A stretch of 35,090 nucleotides of DNA from Clostridiales bacterium (GTDB lineage Bacteria; Bacillota; Clostridia; Oscillospirales; Oscillospiraceae). Shown piece by piece: positions 7,739 through 14,948 of the stretch (its first letter is position 1; each line of letters starts with the position of its first letter). Both the position numbers and the translations under genes were made by a program. A model generated the notes under the pieces. It saw nothing but the letters and a program-made list of their open reading frames with translations, was not told the DNA's origin and made no database searches. The stretch covers positions 1-35,090 of the forward strand of contig JAJPWY010000046.1 in the NCBI GenBank assembly GCA_021205725.1, given 5' to 3'.

Positions 7739-7751
7739 CCGGACAAACAGG
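7727..7751. promoter_or_regulatory. perfect 10-bp-arm palindrome over the metK -35 element
   Basis: CCTGTTTGTC (7727-7736) and GACAAACAGG (7742-7751) form a perfect inverted repeat with a 5-bp gap, covering the metK -35 box. No T-run follows on either strand, so it is not a terminator. It looks like a repressor operator; the protein is unknown. Confidence 0.6.
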
Positions 7752-7852
7752 CCCGGATGTAACAGATTTGGACCGATTTGCCCTGGCGTCCCATAAGGTC
7801 AGTGGTGAAAAAATGCCGACCTCATTTTTTGTCTCTTTTTCCCCAAAACCTC

Positions 7853-7881
7853 TTGACAATCGGGAACGCCTTGGGTATCAT
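7853..7881 (+). promoter_or_regulatory. sigma-A promoter of the fab operon
   Basis: TTGACA (7853-7858) and TATCAT (7876-7881) are spaced by 17 bp. Transcription is predicted to begin near 7888, just before an inverted repeat and about 50 bases before fabT. Confidence 0.85.
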
Positions 7882-7890
7882 TGGGTAGAT

Positions 7891-7907
7891 AGTTAGTTTG
7901 TTTAACT
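7891..7907. promoter_or_regulatory. probable FabT/MarR operator
   Basis: AGTTA (7891-7895) and TAACT (7903-7907) form a dyad with a 7-bp AT-rich centre, placed in the first 20 transcribed bases. The position suits autorepression by the MarR-type protein encoded immediately downstream. That the binding protein is FabT is inferred from position. Confidence 0.55.
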
Positions 7908-7937
7908 GTTTTGCGGCGCCGGGAGGGGGTTCGGTCT

Positions 7938-8414
7938 ATGGACGACTTTGCGGCCCGGCTGAACGAGCTTCTGGACGAGGCGTATCTGAACATCCTGAGT
8001 ATGGAGGAGCAGAGCGTCCGCTCCTGCACCCATCTGGGGCTCTCCACCGGCGAGTTCCACCTGATCCAGGTGGTGGGCAACGGCGGGGAGGACGGCATCT
8101 CGGTCAGCGAGATCGCCGACGCCATCCACGTGGCCCGCCCCACCGCCAGCGTAGCTGTGAACAAGCTGGCCCGCCGGGGCTTCGTCAGCAAAGAGCGCAG
8201 CGCTCAGGACGGGCGCTCCATCCGGGTGCGGCTCACCCGCCAGGGCAGGCTGGCCTACGCCTACCACCGCTACTATCACCGTCAGCTCTTCAACCGTCTG
8301 ACCGACGAATTCACCCAGGAGGAGAAGGCCGCCCTCATCAAAGGGGTGGAAAAGCTGAACCAGATCTTTCTGGAGACTCTCATTGAGGGCGACAAAGGCA
8401 AGGAAAAGGACTGA
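7938..8414 (+). CDS. fabT: MarR-family repressor of fatty-acid synthesis genes
   Basis: This 158-residue winged-helix regulator heads the fatty-acid operon. The helix-turn-helix is at about 48-75 (ISVSEIADAIHVARPTASVAVNKL) and the wing at about 78-95 (GFVSKERSAQDGRSIRVRL), with helical dimerisation segments at both ends. In streptococci and related Firmicutes, FabT with acyl-ACP as corepressor represses the fab genes. The same role is inferred here from the position directly before acpP and the overlap of its likely operator with the start site. The ATG at 7938 is chosen because it follows GGGAGGGGG (7921-7929) and yields the natural MarR N-terminus. Confidence 0.85.
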   Translation: MDDFAARLNELLDEAYLNILSMEEQSVRSCTHLGLSTGEFHLIQVVGNGGEDGISVSEIADAIHVARPTASVAVNKLARRGFVSKERSAQDGRSIRVRLTRQGRLAYAYHRYYHRQLFNRLTDEFTQEEKAALIKGVEKLNQIFLETLIEGDKGKEKD

Positions 8415-8428
8415 CGGACTCACTTCCG

Positions 8429-8455
8429 CTGAAAAGCCGATGCTGCGGCTTTCAG
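8429..8455 (+). other. stem-loop between fabT and acpP
   Basis: CTGAAAAGCCG and CGGCTTTCAG pair over 10 bp with one bulged A and a 6-base loop. No T-run follows. It may protect or process the acpP message; it is not an obvious terminator. Confidence 0.5.
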
Positions 8456-8493
8456 ATATATTCAAAGATGATTCTTTTTAGGAGGACTCAATC

Positions 8494-8721
8494 ATGGACA
8501 TTTTTGCAAAGGTTGCCGATGTTCTGGCTGACCACACCGGCCGGGACGCTTCCGAGATCACTGCCGACACCACCTTCGAGAGCCTGGGCATCGATTCCCT
8601 GGAGACCGTTGAGATGGTCATGGAGCTGGAGGAGGAGCTGGACTCCGAGCTGGATCTGGACGAGAAGGTCTCCACCGTCGGCGAGCTGGTGGCTTTCATC
8701 GAGAAGAAGCTGGCTGAGTAA
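8494..8721 (+). CDS. acpP: acyl carrier protein
   Basis: This 75-residue acidic helical protein carries growing acyl chains on a 4'-phosphopantetheine arm. The prosthetic group attaches to S35 in LGIDSLETVEMVMELEEEL, the standard ACP helix II signature. Length and acidity are typical. AGGAGG ends 9 bases before the ATG. The gene is followed by a GC-rich stem-loop and then a strong intrinsic terminator before fabD, so acpP mRNA is probably much more abundant than the distal fab mRNA, which fits the high ACP demand of cells. Confidence 0.96.
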   Translation: MDIFAKVADVLADHTGRDASEITADTTFESLGIDSLETVEMVMELEEELDSELDLDEKVSTVGELVAFIEKKLAE

Positions 8722-8733
8722 GCTCGGTCGTCC

Positions 8734-8761
8734 CCATCCGGCTCCGCTGAGGGCCGGATGG
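8734..8761 (+). other. GC-rich stem-loop after acpP
   Basis: CCATCCGGC (8734-8742) pairs with GCCGGATGG (8753-8761) over nine base pairs, without a T-run. It is probably a 3'-end stabilising structure of the short acpP transcript. Confidence 0.5.
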
Positions 8762-8803
8762 CCTGAGCTTCCACTGTTTGCATCTGGAACATAGGGCTTT
8801 TGA

Positions 8804-8833
8804 CTGCCGCCGTCCTGACGGCGGCAGTTTTTT
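8804..8833 (+). terminator. strong intrinsic terminator inside the fab operon
   Basis: CTGCCGCCGTC (8804-8814) and GACGGCGGCAG (8817-8827) form a perfect 11-bp stem followed by TTTTTT (8828-8833), 30 bases before fabD. No good promoter lies between it and fabD, so fabD-fabZ must depend on read-through or antitermination. Confidence 0.9.
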
Positions 8834-8862
8834 CCTGTTGTTCCGTCCATTTTGGAGGTTTT

Positions 8863-9786
8863 ATGAGCAAGATCGCATTTGTATTTTCCGGTCAGGGCGC
8901 ACAGTATCCCGGCATGGGCGCTTCCCTGGCCCAGGCCAGCCCCGCCGCAAAAGCGGTGTTCGACCTGTGTGACAGCATCCGTCCGGGCACCAGCGCCCAG
9001 TGCTTCTCCGGCACCAAGGAGGAGCTGACTGTCACCTCCAACACCCAGCCGGATATGTTCGCCGTAGAGGTGGCCGCCGCCTCCGCTCTGACCGAGGCCG
9101 GTATCCAGCCCGCTGCCCTGGCAGGGTTCTCCGTGGGTGAGATCGGGGCTCTGGCCTTTTCCGGTGCCCTCTCCGTAGAGGACAGCTTCCGCCTGGTCTG
9201 CCGCCGGGGTGAGCTGATGCAGGAGGCCTCCGATGTGGCAGACACCGGCATGGTGGCCGTGGTCAAGCTTCCCCCGGAGAAGGTGGAGGAGCTGGCCGGT
9301 CAGTTCGACCAGGTCTATCCGGTGAACTACAACTCCCCTGCTCAGACCGTATGCGCCGGGCTGTCCGCCTCTATGGGCGACTTCAAGGCCGCTGTCAAGG
9401 CGGCGGGCGGACGGGCTATTCCCCTGCGGGTGGCAGGCGCCTTTCACTCCCCCTTTATGGCTTCCGCCAGTGAGGGACTGGCGGAGGAGCTGAAGGGCTA
9501 CACCTTCCAGGCTCCCAAATACGCCCTCTACTCCAACGTCACCGGCAAGCCCTATGAGGGGCCGGAGGGCTATGCTGACCTGCTGGCCCGCCAGGTCATC
9601 AGCCCGGTGCGCTGGCAGACCATCGTAGAAAACATGATCGCCGACGGCTTTGACACCTTTATCGAGGTAGGCCCCGGCAACACCCTCACCGGTCTGATCG
9701 GCAAGATCGACCCGTCCGTCAAATGCTGCAACGTCGACAGTGCGGACTCGCTCCGCACCACCATTGAGGAGGTAACCAATGGCTGA
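8863..9786 (+). CDS. fabD: malonyl-CoA:ACP transacylase
   Basis: This protein transfers malonyl from CoA to ACP, supplying the extender unit. It is 307 residues, the usual FabD length. It begins with the family motif VFSGQGAQYPGMG, has the nucleophile S90 in GFSVGEIGAL, and has the catalytic H195 in VAGAFHSPFM. GGTGEG-type glycines near the C-terminus appear as EVGPGNTL. The start at 8863 follows TTGGAGG. Sequence further upstream in the same frame is the terminator and cannot be coding. The stop overlaps the fabG start by eight bases, so the two are translationally coupled. Confidence 0.96.
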   Translation: MSKIAFVFSGQGAQYPGMGASLAQASPAAKAVFDLCDSIRPGTSAQCFSGTKEELTVTSNTQPDMFAVEVAAASALTEAGIQPAALAGFSVGEIGALAFSGALSVEDSFRLVCRRGELMQEASDVADTGMVAVVKLPPEKVEELAGQFDQVYPVNYNSPAQTVCAGLSASMGDFKAAVKAAGGRAIPLRVAGAFHSPFMASASEGLAEELKGYTFQAPKYALYSNVTGKPYEGPEGYADLLARQVISPVRWQTIVENMIADGFDTFIEVGPGNTLTGLIGKIDPSVKCCNVDSADSLRTTIEEVTNG

Positions 9787-10528
9787 TTTACAGGGAAAGG
9801 TAGCTCTCGTCACCGGAGCGGCTCGTGGCATCGGCTATGCCATCGCAGACACCCTGGCCCGGGAGGGGGCCAGCGTCGTCCTGCTGGATCTGTGCCCCGA
9901 GGAGAACGGCATCCAGGCCGCTGACACCATTGCCCAGGCCCACGGTGTCACCGCCGCCTTCCGCCGTTGCGATGTGTCCAACTATGATGCCGTCCAGGAG
10001 ACGGTGAAGGCCGTCGTCAAGGAGTTCGGCGGGGTGGATATCCTGGTGAACAACGCCGGTATCACCCGTGACCACGTGCTTCTGGCCATGACCGAGCAGG
10101 AGTGGGACATGGTGCTGAACATCAACCTCAAGAGCATGTTCAACACCATCAAGGCCTGCTATCGCAACTTTATGAAGAAGAAGGCCGGACGGATTATCAA
10201 CATCTCCTCCGTCTCCGGTCTCATCGGCAATGCGGCCCAGGCCAACTACACCGCCGCCAAGGGCGGCGTCATCGCCCTGACCAAGACGGTGGCCCGGGAG
10301 CTGGCTACCCGGGGCATCACCTGCAACGCCGTGGCCCCCGGCGCCATCGAGACGCCCATGACCGCCTCCATGGATCAGGACGCTCTCAAGGGCCTGCTCT
10401 CCACCGTCCCCATGGGTCACATGGGCAAGCCGGAGGACATCGCCGAGTGCGTGGCTTTCCTGGCCAGCGACAAGGCAAAGTATATCACCGGCGAGGTGAT
10501 CCGGGTGGACGGCGGCATCGGCATGTGA
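9779..10528 (+). CDS. fabG: 3-oxoacyl-ACP reductase
   Basis: This NADPH-dependent reductase performs the first reduction of each elongation cycle. It is 249 residues, a classical short-chain dehydrogenase. The Rossmann glycine motif is TGAARGIG (12-19), followed by NNAG at about 91-94. The catalytic triad is S144, Y157 and K161 (YTAAK). The C-terminal ITGEVIRVDGGIGM is the typical FabG ending. Its ribosome binding site GGAGG lies inside the 3' end of fabD and the genes overlap. A 64-bp gap separates it from fabF. Confidence 0.97.
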   Translation: MADLQGKVALVTGAARGIGYAIADTLAREGASVVLLDLCPEENGIQAADTIAQAHGVTAAFRRCDVSNYDAVQETVKAVVKEFGGVDILVNNAGITRDHVLLAMTEQEWDMVLNINLKSMFNTIKACYRNFMKKKAGRIINISSVSGLIGNAAQANYTAAKGGVIALTKTVARELATRGITCNAVAPGAIETPMTASMDQDALKGLLSTVPMGHMGKPEDIAECVAFLASDKAKYITGEVIRVDGGIGM

Positions 10529-10592
10529 GCCGCTTTCCCCCATTTGGCCTCGAATTCTATATCAGGCTGTCTATTATGAAAGGGAAATGTGT

Positions 10593-11828
10593 ATGAGACG
10601 AGTTGTTGTGACCGGACTGGGTGCGGTCAATGCTGTCGGCAACGATGTGCCCACCATGTGGGCAAACCTGCTGGCCGGAAAGCACGGCATTGCCCGGATC
10701 ACCCGATTTGACCTGACGGACTTTAAAGCGACTCTGGCGGCAGAGGTGAAGGATTTTGACCCCCTGCTCTACATGGAGCGCAGCGAGGTTCGCCGCCACG
10801 ACCTCTATATCCAGTACGCCATCGCCGCCGCAGATCAGGCCTTTGCCGAGTCCGGCATCGAGGGCACCATCGACCCCAAGCGGATGGGCTGCTACTTCTC
10901 CTCCGGCATCGGCGGTATGAACACCATGGTGGATGAGCAGAAGAAGCTCATGGCCAAGGGGCCCCGCCGGGTCTCCCCCTACACCATCACCAACATGATG
11001 GGCAACGCCGGGGCCGGATATGTGGCCATCAAGCACCAATGCAAGGGCTCCTGTCTGAGCATTACCTCTGCCTGCGCCTCCTCCACCCATGCCATCGGCG
11101 AGGCCTATCGGAACATCCTCCACGGCTACGCCGACGCTATGGTGGCCGGCGGCGCTGAGGCAACCATTACCCCGGTGAGCATGGCCGGCTTTATCAACTG
11201 CCAGGCCCTCAGCTCCGCCTCCGACCCGAATCGGGCCTCTATCCCCTTCGACAAGGAGCGGGACGGCTTCGTCATGGGCGAGGGCGCTGCCGCCCTCATT
11301 CTGGAGGAGTATGAGCACGCCAAGGCCCGGGGCGCTCACATCTACTGTGAGCTCTGCGGCTATGGCACCACCTGCGACGCCCACCACATCACCGCCCCCG
11401 ACCCGACGGGAGAGGGCGGCGGCGACGCCATCGCCCAGGCCCTGGCCGGTGTGGGCGAGTACGACCCCACCCGGGTCTATGTCAACGCCCACGGCACCTC
11501 CACCCCCATGAACGACAAGATCGAGACGCTGGCCCTGAAGCGGGCTTTCGGCCAGGAGGACGCCTACAAGATCAAGGTCTCCTCCACCAAGGGCGCTACC
11601 GGCCATATGCTGGGCGCTGCGGGAGCTACCGAGGCAGTGATTTCCGTCCTGGCCCTGGCCAACGGGGTGGTGCCTCCCACGGTGGGCTACCAGGTGCCCG
11701 ACCCGGAGTGCGATCTGGACGTGGTGCCCAACCAGGCACGTGAGGTTCCGCTGGACGCCGCTCTCTCCACCTCTCTGGGCTTCGGCGGCCACAACGGCTG
11801 CATCGCCTTCAAAAAGCTGGCGGAGTAA
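10593..11828 (+). CDS. fabF: 3-oxoacyl-ACP synthase II
   Basis: This elongating ketosynthase condenses malonyl-ACP with acyl-ACP. It is 411 residues. The thiolase-fold catalytic triad is visible: C161 in TSACASSTHAIG, H300 in NAHGTSTPMND, and H338 in GATGHMLGAAG. This Cys-His-His set marks the FabF/FabB class, not FabH. AAAGGG lies eight bases before the ATG at 10593, which gives the family N-terminus MRRVVVTGLGAVNAVG. A second ATG six bases upstream is too close to the ribosome binding site. Confidence 0.96.
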   Translation: MRRVVVTGLGAVNAVGNDVPTMWANLLAGKHGIARITRFDLTDFKATLAAEVKDFDPLLYMERSEVRRHDLYIQYAIAAADQAFAESGIEGTIDPKRMGCYFSSGIGGMNTMVDEQKKLMAKGPRRVSPYTITNMMGNAGAGYVAIKHQCKGSCLSITSACASSTHAIGEAYRNILHGYADAMVAGGAEATITPVSMAGFINCQALSSASDPNRASIPFDKERDGFVMGEGAAALILEEYEHAKARGAHIYCELCGYGTTCDAHHITAPDPTGEGGGDAIAQALAGVGEYDPTRVYVNAHGTSTPMNDKIETLALKRAFGQEDAYKIKVSSTKGATGHMLGAAGATEAVISVLALANGVVPPTVGYQVPDPECDLDVVPNQAREVPLDAALSTSLGFGGHNGCIAFKKLAE

Positions 11829-11843
11829 AGGAGGAAGAACCAC

Positions 11844-12260
11844 ATGAATCTGGAAGAGATCAAGCAAATCCTCCCCCATCGGGACAATATGCTCCTGGTA
11901 CAGGAGGCCGAGGTCATCGACGGCGTGGCCCACGCCAAGTATCACGTCTCCGGCGAGGAGTTCTTCCTCAAGGGACATTTTCCGGGCAATCCCGTGGTGC
12001 CCGGCGTCATCCTCTGTGAGATGATGGCCCAGGGTGCGGCGGTGCTGCTGGCCAGTAATCCGGAGTTGAAGGGCAGCACCCCCATGTTCACCAGCCTGGA
12101 CAAGGTGCGCTTCAAGAGCCCGGTGAAGCCCGGGGACACCCTGGAGAGCGAGAGCACCATCACTAAGAGCAAAGGCCCCTTCTACTGGTGCGCCGCCAAG
12201 GGCTATGTGAACGGAAAGCTCAGCGTCACCGCTGAATTCTCCTTCGCCCTTGTCAAATAA
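11844..12260 (+). CDS. fabZ: 3-hydroxyacyl-ACP dehydratase
   Basis: This hotdog-fold dehydratase forms trans-2-enoyl-ACP. It is 138 residues. The active-site motif GHFPGNPVVPGV contains H45, and E59 in ILCEMMAQ is the second catalytic residue, which is FabZ rather than FabA spacing. A GGAGG precedes the start, 15 bp after fabF. It is the last gene of the operon. No enoyl reductase, fabH or acetyl-CoA carboxylase genes follow, so these must lie elsewhere in the genome. Confidence 0.95.
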   Translation: MNLEEIKQILPHRDNMLLVQEAEVIDGVAHAKYHVSGEEFFLKGHFPGNPVVPGVILCEMMAQGAAVLLASNPELKGSTPMFTSLDKVRFKSPVKPGDTLESESTITKSKGPFYWCAAKGYVNGKLSVTAEFSFALVK

Positions 12261-12282
12261 GAAATCATAGATCACAAGAATA

Positions 12283-12330
12283 AATGTCGGATGCCCAACT
12301 CTCCCAAAGGATGGTTGGGCATCCGACATT
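12283..12330. terminator. long hairpin terminator between convergent fabZ and M16 peptidase genes
   Basis: Perfect 17-bp inverted repeat (12283-12299 with 12314-12330), 14-base loop. Minus-strand transcripts run into TTTATTCTT; the plus-strand side lacks a T-run. Confidence 0.75.
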
Positions 12331-12360
12331 CACTGTCTCTGTCAGGCAGCGCCTTGCAAT

Positions 12361-13611
12361 TCACTGTCCCAGCAGCCGCCGGTACTGCTTCTCCTCCGCC
12401 GTCCGGCCCACCACGGACAGGGAGGCCTCCTCCCAGCGGAAGGTCTGAGCCGCCAGGTTGTGGATCTCCTCCCGGGTCACTGCGTCGTAGGCGTCGATGA
12501 TCTCCTCCGGGCTCATCACCCGGCCGTCCTGGAGGAAGGAGCGGGCCAGATGGTTCATGTGGGCGGTGGTGGACTCCAGTGCCATGAGCACGTTGGCCTT
12601 GTCCAGCTCCCGGGCCCGGTCCAGCTCCTCCTGAGAGACGCCGTGCTGGAGAAAGTCGTCCACCACGTTGCGGATGCTGACGATGGCCTGCTCCTCCGTG
12701 TCCCGGCTCTGGGCGGTGCCGATGCAGAAGATGCCCGTGTCCTCGTAGCTGGAGCCGTAGGTGTAGATGTTGTAGCACAGCCCCTGCTCCTCCCGGACAG
12801 TCTGGAACAGCCGGGAGGACATCCCGCCGCCGAGGATGGAGCTGAGCAGCTGCAGCCCATACCGCTTCTGGTCGGCGTTCTCGATGGAGGGGAAGGCCAG
12901 GATGAGCTGGTTCTGCTCGGTGGCCTTGCGCTTGAGGGTGATGGCCTGGCGGTAGCGGCCCGGCCTCCGGCGGGGAGATGTGCCGGGGGCCATCTGAGAG
13001 AACCGGCGGCGGATCTCCTCCACCACCTCGTCGCTGTAGGAGCCGGACAGGGCCACAGTTACCCGATCGGGCAGATAGTGGCTCTCCTTGTAGTCCCGCA
13101 GCCAGTCCCCGGTCATCCTGTCCAGGGTGGCCTTCCGCCCCAGGATGGGCCGGGCCAGAGGGGTGCCCCGGAAGATGGCGGCGTTCAGCCGCTCACTGCA
13201 CACGTCCCCGGGGTCGTCCCGGTACATCCCGATCTCCTCCAGCACCACCCCCCGCTCCGTCTCCACGTCCTCCTGGGCGAATTTGGCGTCGAAGAACATG
13301 GAGGTCAGGATGTCCAGCCCCTCCATCAGGTGGCTGTCCAGAGCGTGGACGTAGAAGCAGGTGCACTCCTTGGTGGTGAAGGCGTTGATCTGCCCGCCGA
13401 TGGCGTCCATCCGGGCGGCCATCTGGGCGGCGGTGTGGGTGTTCGTCCCCTTGAACAGCATGTGCTCGATAAAGTGGGCGGCCCCGGACTGGCTCGCCTG
13501 CTCGTCCCGGGAGCCGGTGGCCACCCAGATGCCCAGAGCGGCGGAGCGGACGGAGGTCAGCGGCTCCGTGAGGACGGTAACGCCGTTGGGGAGCGTCTCC
13601 AGTTGATACAT
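12361..13611 (-). CDS. M16-family zinc metallopeptidase (processing-peptidase-like)
   Basis: This 416-residue peptidase is of the inverzincin type. The inverted zinc motif HFIEH is present with H46, E49 and H50. The distal acidic segment TERGVVLEEIGMYRDDP (about 120-137) carries the third zinc ligand. The second half is the inactive partner domain with RFYRxG-like spacing (GGGMSSRLFQTVREEQGLCY). It corresponds to the MlpA/YmxG group that often follows pnp in Firmicutes. The ATG at 13611 is chosen because AAAGGGGA lies six bases upstream and the protein then begins YQLETLPNGVTVL. It is separated from pnp by an acyltransferase gene. The substrate is unknown. Confidence 0.9.
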   Translation of the reverse strand: MYQLETLPNGVTVLTEPLTSVRSAALGIWVATGSRDEQASQSGAAHFIEHMLFKGTNTHTAAQMAARMDAIGGQINAFTTKECTCFYVHALDSHLMEGLDILTSMFFDAKFAQEDVETERGVVLEEIGMYRDDPGDVCSERLNAAIFRGTPLARPILGRKATLDRMTGDWLRDYKESHYLPDRVTVALSGSYSDEVVEEIRRRFSQMAPGTSPRRRPGRYRQAITLKRKATEQNQLILAFPSIENADQKRYGLQLLSSILGGGMSSRLFQTVREEQGLCYNIYTYGSSYEDTGIFCIGTAQSRDTEEQAIVSIRNVVDDFLQHGVSQEELDRARELDKANVLMALESTTAHMNHLARSFLQDGRVMSPEEIIDAYDAVTREEIHNLAAQTFRWEEASLSVVGRTAEEKQYRRLLGQ

Positions 13612-13645
13612 AAAATTCCCCTTTTCATCGGTAAAGTGGTTCTGA

Positions 13646-14779
13646 TTAGCCTTTACCATCTCCGGCAAAGGCTACCCTTCGGGCGGCCATGCGCTTCTGC
13701 ACTGTGGACACCAGGAGATAGCTCGCCACCCCCACCAGCAGCACGCCGATAAAGGTGGGGAGTGCGTAATCGGTAGTCTCCTCAAGATCAAGTAGATAAG
13801 GTACTACGCTTCTCGCCACATTTTGTCCCAGGAAAATAGGCATACTGAGCCGCCCCAGAAAATCGCACACCCGGTTCTGGAACAGTCGGCTCTCCCCCAG
13901 CAGCCCCTTTTGGCTGAAGGACAGGGTGATTGCCACGCACAGGGCGAATACGGTGAGGAACCCCAGCTTGGAGCGCCAGCCGCTGCAGAAATACAGGAGC
14001 GTTCCCAGATAACAGCCTCCCTCCACCAGGGTAACCAGCAGCCGCTGCCAGAAAGTCAGGGTGCGCTTTGCCAGCTGTTGGCAAACCTCATAGCAGGTCA
14101 TGCCCAGTGACAGCTCCGCCAGCGCCCGCAGATTGCAATAGTAGGTCAGGCCGGACCAGTCGTTATAGTCTGCCAGTTTCCCCGTCTCCTGATACAGCCA
14201 GCCCAAAAGCAGCAGGGCGCACAGCGGCCCAAACAGATGGGTATAGCTGCTGTACCAGCGCCGGGCAATGGGGTACAGGATCGCCATTGCCAGCAGCATG
14301 GAGGAGAGATACCATTCTACCGTCAGCAGGCTTTTGCCAAACAGTCCCGTTCGCTGGAGCAGGAAAAAGCCGCTCACCTGATTCAGTAGCTCAGAAAAGG
14401 TGATGCTCTGATGCGCAACACGCGCCGCCAGCATTAGCAGCTGAAAGAGGATGTGGTAGGGCAAAAAGCTTTTCACCTTGCGCCACAGGAATCGAAGGGT
14501 CTCGTCCCCCAGCGGCGAAGGAACGTACACCTTCCCGCTGCCCTCTGCTGCGGCAATCGCCAGGGCCTCCTGCTCCCGCTGCCGACTCAGTGTGCGGGCC
14601 ATCAGGAAGCCGGAGACGATGAAGAAAAATTCTACTCCCAGATTGCCGTGGCGGAACAGGTTCAGCCCATTGGAAAACTCCTGATTCAGCCCCCAATAAG
14701 TGTAATTCAGATGGAACAGCACGACGCCGACGGCAAAGACAAAGCGCATCAGCTCGATTTTTCCGTTTCTTTTCTCCAT
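13646..14779 (-). CDS. membrane acyltransferase (acyltransferase family 3, OafA/YrhL-like)
   Basis: This 377-residue integral membrane protein has about ten hydrophobic segments. It starts with the family signature RNGKIELMRFVFAVGVVLFH; H22 in that stretch is the expected catalytic His. It continues with NLGVEFFFIVSGFLMARTL, the second conserved block. Such enzymes O-acetylate or acylate surface polysaccharides, lipids or peptidoglycan. The acceptor is unknown. AGGGAG lies eight bases before the ATG. Codon use is visibly less GC-rich than in the flanking pnp and peptidase genes. A terminator separates it from pnp, so it likely has its own transcription and may be a later insertion. Confidence 0.85.
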   Translation of the reverse strand: MEKRNGKIELMRFVFAVGVVLFHLNYTYWGLNQEFSNGLNLFRHGNLGVEFFFIVSGFLMARTLSRQREQEALAIAAAEGSGKVYVPSPLGDETLRFLWRKVKSFLPYHILFQLLMLAARVAHQSITFSELLNQVSGFFLLQRTGLFGKSLLTVEWYLSSMLLAMAILYPIARRWYSSYTHLFGPLCALLLLGWLYQETGKLADYNDWSGLTYYCNLRALAELSLGMTCYEVCQQLAKRTLTFWQRLLVTLVEGGCYLGTLLYFCSGWRSKLGFLTVFALCVAITLSFSQKGLLGESRLFQNRVCDFLGRLSMPIFLGQNVARSVVPYLLDLEETTDYALPTFIGVLLVGVASYLLVSTVQKRMAARRVAFAGDGKG

Positions 14780-14852
14780 AAACCATACTCCCTCTCTGTC
14801 TCTCTCCCAGGTTTGTTTGGATAACTTCTCTTTTCAAAATGCCCGTCGCCTG

Positions 14853-14886
14853 AAAAAGAGCCGGAGGGAAATTCCCTGTCCGGCTC
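14853..14886 (-). terminator. pnp terminator
   Basis: GAGCCGGA (14858-14865) pairs with TCCGGCTC (14879-14886), with further inner pairing of GGGAA/TTCCC. The minus transcript then reads TTTTT (14857-14853). Confidence 0.85.
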
Positions 14887-14948
14887 CTCTTCACTTGCTT
14901 TGAATACCGTGGGCCGCAGGATACCTGCGGTCGGTCTGATTTTCTCTG

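Noticed and set aside
7727-7751. Intrinsic terminator
   Set aside because: No T-run on either strand and no upstream gene that would be terminated here; overlap with the metK -35 favours an operator.
12283-12330. Transposon end or CRISPR repeat
   Set aside because: A single inverted repeat between convergent genes, with no second copy, no transposase and no spacers: a terminator.
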